Source: Pseudomonadota bacterium (lineage in GTDB: Bacteria > Pseudomonadota > Gammaproteobacteria > Pseudomonadales > Azotimanducaceae). From it: a stretch of DNA of 17,786 nucleotides. Of this stretch, positions 15,269-17,786 are shown piece after piece (positions within the stretch are counted from its first letter, which is position 1; each line of letters opens with the position of its first letter). The DNA is taken from contig JAQCAK010000006.1 in the NCBI GenBank assembly GCA_027621895.1, positions 1 through 17,786 on the forward strand, in the 5' to 3' direction. The position numbers and the translations under genes are program-made. The notes beneath the pieces were generated by a model, which was not told the DNA's origin, made no database searches, and saw nothing but the letters and a program-made list of their open reading frames with translations.

Positions 15269-15296
15269 ATTATCCGCCATTGGAGCGGTCTGATAA
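15269..15296 (-). promoter_or_regulatory. Candidate lgt promoter
   Basis: Minus-strand TTATCA (15291-15296), 16 bases, then GATAAT (15269-15274). The expected start near 15262 gives a leader of about 34 bases before ATG 15228. The -35 overlaps the extended -10 of the divergent NRDE gene, so the two promoters share bases. Confidence 0.45.
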
Positions 15297-15299
15297 ACT
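15291..15299 (+). promoter_or_regulatory. Extended -10 element upstream of the NRDE gene
   Basis: TGATAAACT followed by CGCGC, identical in its nine bases to the element before argE. The expected start near 15306 leaves about 30 bases before ATG 15336, without an evident ribosome binding site. The -35 region is weak. Confidence 0.4.
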
Positions 15300-15335
15300 C
15301 GCGCTTTCTTCAACCCCTGTCGGCTGTCACAACCC

Positions 15336-16094
15336 ATGTGCCTGATCCTGTTTGCCAACGAAGTCGATTCCCGTTACCGGCTGGTTGTTGCCGCGAACCG
15401 CGACGAACTTTTCGCCCGGCCAACGGAATCGGCGCACGAGTGGAGCACAACACCCTACCTGGAAGCCGGGGTCATCGCAGGACGCGATATCAGCGCCGGT
15501 GGCACCTGGCTCGGCGTCAATCGTTCTGGACGCTTCGCGGCTGTCACCAATTACCGGGAAGATCCGCCAGACCCGCTCCCTCCCAGGTCAAGGGGAGAGC
15601 TGCCCACAGATTTCCTCGCGGGCCGTCTCAGCCGGGATGAGTACCTCGACGCTGTTGAGCAACGGAAATACGACTACCGCGGGTTCAACCTGCTGTTGGC
15701 TGATGCTGCCGGTTGCAGCTATTACAGCAACCGCGATCGCGAACACCGCCACCTCAGTCGGGGCTGCTATGGCCTCAGTAACCAGCTGCTGGACTGTGAC
15801 TGGCCCAAGGTGATCGACGGCCGGCAGCGCCTTACCCGGTTGATGGACGATCCGCCTGAAGACCTGACCGCCTCACTGTTTGAATTGCTCCTCGACCAGG
15901 GTGACGAGCGGCCGTTCTCCAACAGTTTCATCAATGCCGATGCTTACGGTATAGATGGTTATGGTACACGGGCAGCCACGGTCGTTGTCATGGAAGCAAA
16001 CGGCAAGGTACTTTTCACCGAGCGAAACTTTGGCCCCGGGGGCGAGGACCTGGGCGAAAACAGCTTTCAATTCAGCTGTAGCGCCGACCCCTGA
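15336..16094 (+). CDS. NRDE/TANGO2-family protein
   Basis: 252 aa, soluble, no signal peptide. The N-terminus MCLILF with Cys2, followed by VVAANRDELFARP (17-29), is the NRDE signature that names the family; GGTWLGVNRSGRFAAVTNYR (55-74) and CYGLSN (144-149) are the other conserved blocks. The fold has been compared with Ntn hydrolases, but no activity is established. Eukaryotic TANGO2/HRG-9 and some bacterial relatives have been linked to haem trafficking, so a haem-related role is possible but only by family. It is divergent from lgt, with overlapping promoters, and runs tail to tail into ptsP with a 23-bp overlap of coding sequences. Confidence 0.85.
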   Translation: MCLILFANEVDSRYRLVVAANRDELFARPTESAHEWSTTPYLEAGVIAGRDISAGGTWLGVNRSGRFAAVTNYREDPPDPLPPRSRGELPTDFLAGRLSRDEYLDAVEQRKYDYRGFNLLLADAAGCSYYSNRDREHRHLSRGCYGLSNQLLDCDWPKVIDGRQRLTRLMDDPPEDLTASLFELLLDQGDERPFSNSFINADAYGIDGYGTRAATVVVMEANGKVLFTERNFGPGGEDLGENSFQFSCSADP

Positions 16095-17786
16095 CGATAT
16101 TGCCGAGACCTGCATTACGCATTTCATCATCCACGTAATTTCTGATCAGGTAGGCGTTATCCATTTCCAGCGCGGTATTCAGAATCCCTTTCGCCGTTTC
16201 CATGTCGAACTGACTCAGGGCATGCTTGACCATCAGCAGTGCGGTTGAATTCATGGACAGCACGTCGAAGCCCATGGCCATCAGCAACACCGCCGCCGAC
16301 GGATTACCCGCCATCTCACCACAGATCCCGACCCCCTTGTTTTCTGCATGGGCCGACTCAACAACATACTTGAGTGCGTGCAGCACCGCGGGGTGAAATT
16401 CCTGATAGAGCTCCGCTACCTGGGCATTGTTTCGGTCCACGGCCAGCATGTACTGAATCAGGTCGTTGCTGCCAACCGACAGGAAATCCACCCGCTTGAT
16501 GATATCCCGCGCCTGGTAGACTGCTGCCGGTACTTCGATCATCACACCAACATCCGGCATTTCCACCTGCACGCCTTCTTCGATGATTTCCCGGTAACAC
16601 TGGGCGATCAGGCGCTGAGCCTCATCAATTTCGGCCACGCTGCTGACCATGGGCAGCATGATTCTGAGATCCGTGTCGATATCCTCATTGGCCCGGATCA
16701 TGGCACGGACCTGTGCCAGAAATATCTCCGGGTGATCCAGGGTGACCCTGATACCGCGCCAGCCAAGAAAGGGATTGGCCTCGGTAATTGGAAAATAGGA
16801 GAGCGCCTTGTCGCCACCCACATCCAGGGTTCTCATGGTCACCGGTCGCGGTGAGAAGGCAGCCAGGTGTTCCCGATAGATGAGTCGTTGTTCTTCTTCT
16901 GTCGGAAAACGGTCGTTCATCATGAAATGAACCTCGGTCCGGTACAGTCCAACGCCTTCCGCGCCACGTTCAATCGACCTGGCCACGTCGGCCATCAGCC
17001 CGGTATTGACCCAGAGCCTGACTCGATGACCATCCTTTGAATGGCAGGGTCCTTCGCTGAGATGCTCGAGACCCTCTACCAGTGCTGTTTCTTCCGACAG
17101 GATCCGTTCGTAGTATTTCTTCTCCTGTTTTTTCGGGTAGGTGATCACCACGCCTTCAAAACCGTCGACGATCACCGGCATACCATCGACGATCCCGATT
17201 GGCAGGTCGCTGACCCCCATCACCGTGGGAATCCCCATGGCTTCCGCAAGAATCGCGACATGTGACTTGCCGGAACCACCCAGCGACACGAATCCCGCCA
17301 GCTTGTCACGGGGGACCAGCGCCAGATCCGAGGGCGTCAGTTCCTGGCTGATCAGGATGGTGTTATCGGGATAGTCCTGGACCCGGGTATCAACGCTTTG
17401 CAGCCTGGCGAGTACCCGGTTACCCAGGTTACGGACATCCGCGCCACGCTCCCTGAGATAGGCATCTTCCATGGATTCGAAATTGCCAACATGGGCAAGA
17501 ATCACTTTTCGCAGCGCGCTCTGGGCCCATTCACCGGCCCTGATCATCTCAACGACCTCTCCGGAGATCGCGGTGTCATCCAGCATGTGCAGATAGGCAT
17601 CAAACAGAGCCAGTTCCTCTTTCTGCAGCCGGTCCGCCAGCTTGGCAGCAATGGCGGATATCTCCTCACGCACCTCACGAACCGCCGATTCGAAGAGATG
17701 GACTTCCTGTTCGATATCACCAGCGGGCTTTTCCGGTACATTGTGCAGTTCCGCATCCAGAAAAGTGACGACGGCGGTGCCAATCG
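16072..17786 (-). CDS. ptsP: Phosphoenolpyruvate-protein phosphotransferase PtsP (enzyme I-Ntr), partial (N-terminus beyond right edge)
   Basis: First enzyme of the nitrogen PTS: autophosphorylates from PEP on a histidine and passes the phosphate to NPr (PtsO), then PtsN. About 570 codons are visible. A GTG at 17673 is only an internal codon: the frame is open to the edge and reads AVVTFLDAELHNV further upstream, so the N-terminal GAF domain lies mostly outside. The swivelling domain has SGKSHVAILAEAMGIPTVMG with the phospho-His codon at 17260-17262. The PEP-binding barrel shows VGLYRTEVHFM, MRTLDVGGDKALSYFP, NPFLGWRGIR, SVGSNDLIQYMLAVDRNN and the catalytic Cys in GICGEMAGNP. The short C-terminal tail overlaps the NRDE gene. 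The GKSHVAI form and absence of sugar-PTS genes favour PtsP over PtsI. Confidence 0.95.
   Translation of the reverse strand, partial: IGTAVVTFLDAELHNVPEKPAGDIEQEVHLFESAVREVREEISAIAAKLADRLQKEELALFDAYLHMLDDTAISGEVVEMIRAGEWAQSALRKVILAHVGNFESMEDAYLRERGADVRNLGNRVLARLQSVDTRVQDYPDNTILISQELTPSDLALVPRDKLAGFVSLGGSGKSHVAILAEAMGIPTVMGVSDLPIGIVDGMPVIVDGFEGVVITYPKKQEKKYYERILSEETALVEGLEHLSEGPCHSKDGHRVRLWVNTGLMADVARSIERGAEGVGLYRTEVHFMMNDRFPTEEEQRLIYREHLAAFSPRPVTMRTLDVGGDKALSYFPITEANPFLGWRGIRVTLDHPEIFLAQVRAMIRANEDIDTDLRIMLPMVSSVAEIDEAQRLIAQCYREIIEEGVQVEMPDVGVMIEVPAAVYQARDIIKRVDFLSVGSNDLIQYMLAVDRNNAQVAELYQEFHPAVLHALKYVVESAHAENKGVGICGEMAGNPSAAVLLMAMGFDVLSMNSTALLMVKHALSQFDMETAKGILNTALEMDNAYLIRNYVDDEMRNAGLGNIVRGRRYS

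Noticed and set aside
15229..15270. ATG at 15270 as the lgt start
   Set aside because: A GATAAT -10 element overlaps this codon, so the transcript would begin downstream of it, and the added 14 residues are not family-like.
17544..17783. 79-codon minus-strand frame near the right edge
   Set aside because: Out-of-frame shadow of ptsP, whose reading frame continues open to the window edge.

Overview
The window is a gene-dense stretch of a gammaproteobacterial chromosome. By eye its GC content is in the high fifties to about sixty percent. The evidence is the close resemblance of most products to E. coli/Pseudomonas families and the gene order: glnE-ilvE-waaF-waaC-waaG is the order known from Pseudomonas, and ptsP close to lgt is common in gammaproteobacteria. 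The genus cannot be told from the sequence. I see no insertion sequence, prophage, CRISPR array, rRNA or tRNA. The longest stretch between genes is about 107 bp, so there is no gene-free region over 300 bp.

Layout. (1) 1-8083, minus strand: a likely operon read right to left, of an unlinked PilB/GspE-family secretion ATPase, glnE (control of glutamine synthetase), ilvE (branched-chain aminotransferase), then three LPS inner-core genes waaF, waaC and waaG, the last cut by the left edge. Gaps are 12-32 bp or overlaps. (2) 8168-10673, plus strand: argE and argA, two enzymes of arginine synthesis, divergent from the ATPase gene. (3) 10689-15228, minus strand: lgt (lipoprotein lipidation), fabV (enoyl-ACP reductase), a MASE2-type membrane adenylate cyclase resembling CyaB, and hemE (haem synthesis). 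Promoter-like elements lie in front of lgt, fabV and hemE. (4) 15336-16094, plus strand: an NRDE/TANGO2-family protein. (5) 16072-17786, minus strand: ptsP (enzyme I of the nitrogen phosphotransferase system), cut by the right edge.

The genes are mostly housekeeping: envelope assembly, nitrogen and amino-acid metabolism, fatty-acid and haem synthesis, plus two signalling proteins (cyclase, PtsP). I did not find a clearly new system. The points most worth a second look are a palindrome matching the PsrA fatty-acid-regulator consensus directly upstream of fabV; a waaG gene without a standard start at the conserved position, where a CTG overlaps the waaC stop as CTGA; a possibly leaderless argE; an atypical HemE active-site signature; degenerate motifs in the kinase-like domain of ArgA; and the unlinked PilB-like ATPase heading the glnE-ilvE-waa cluster.
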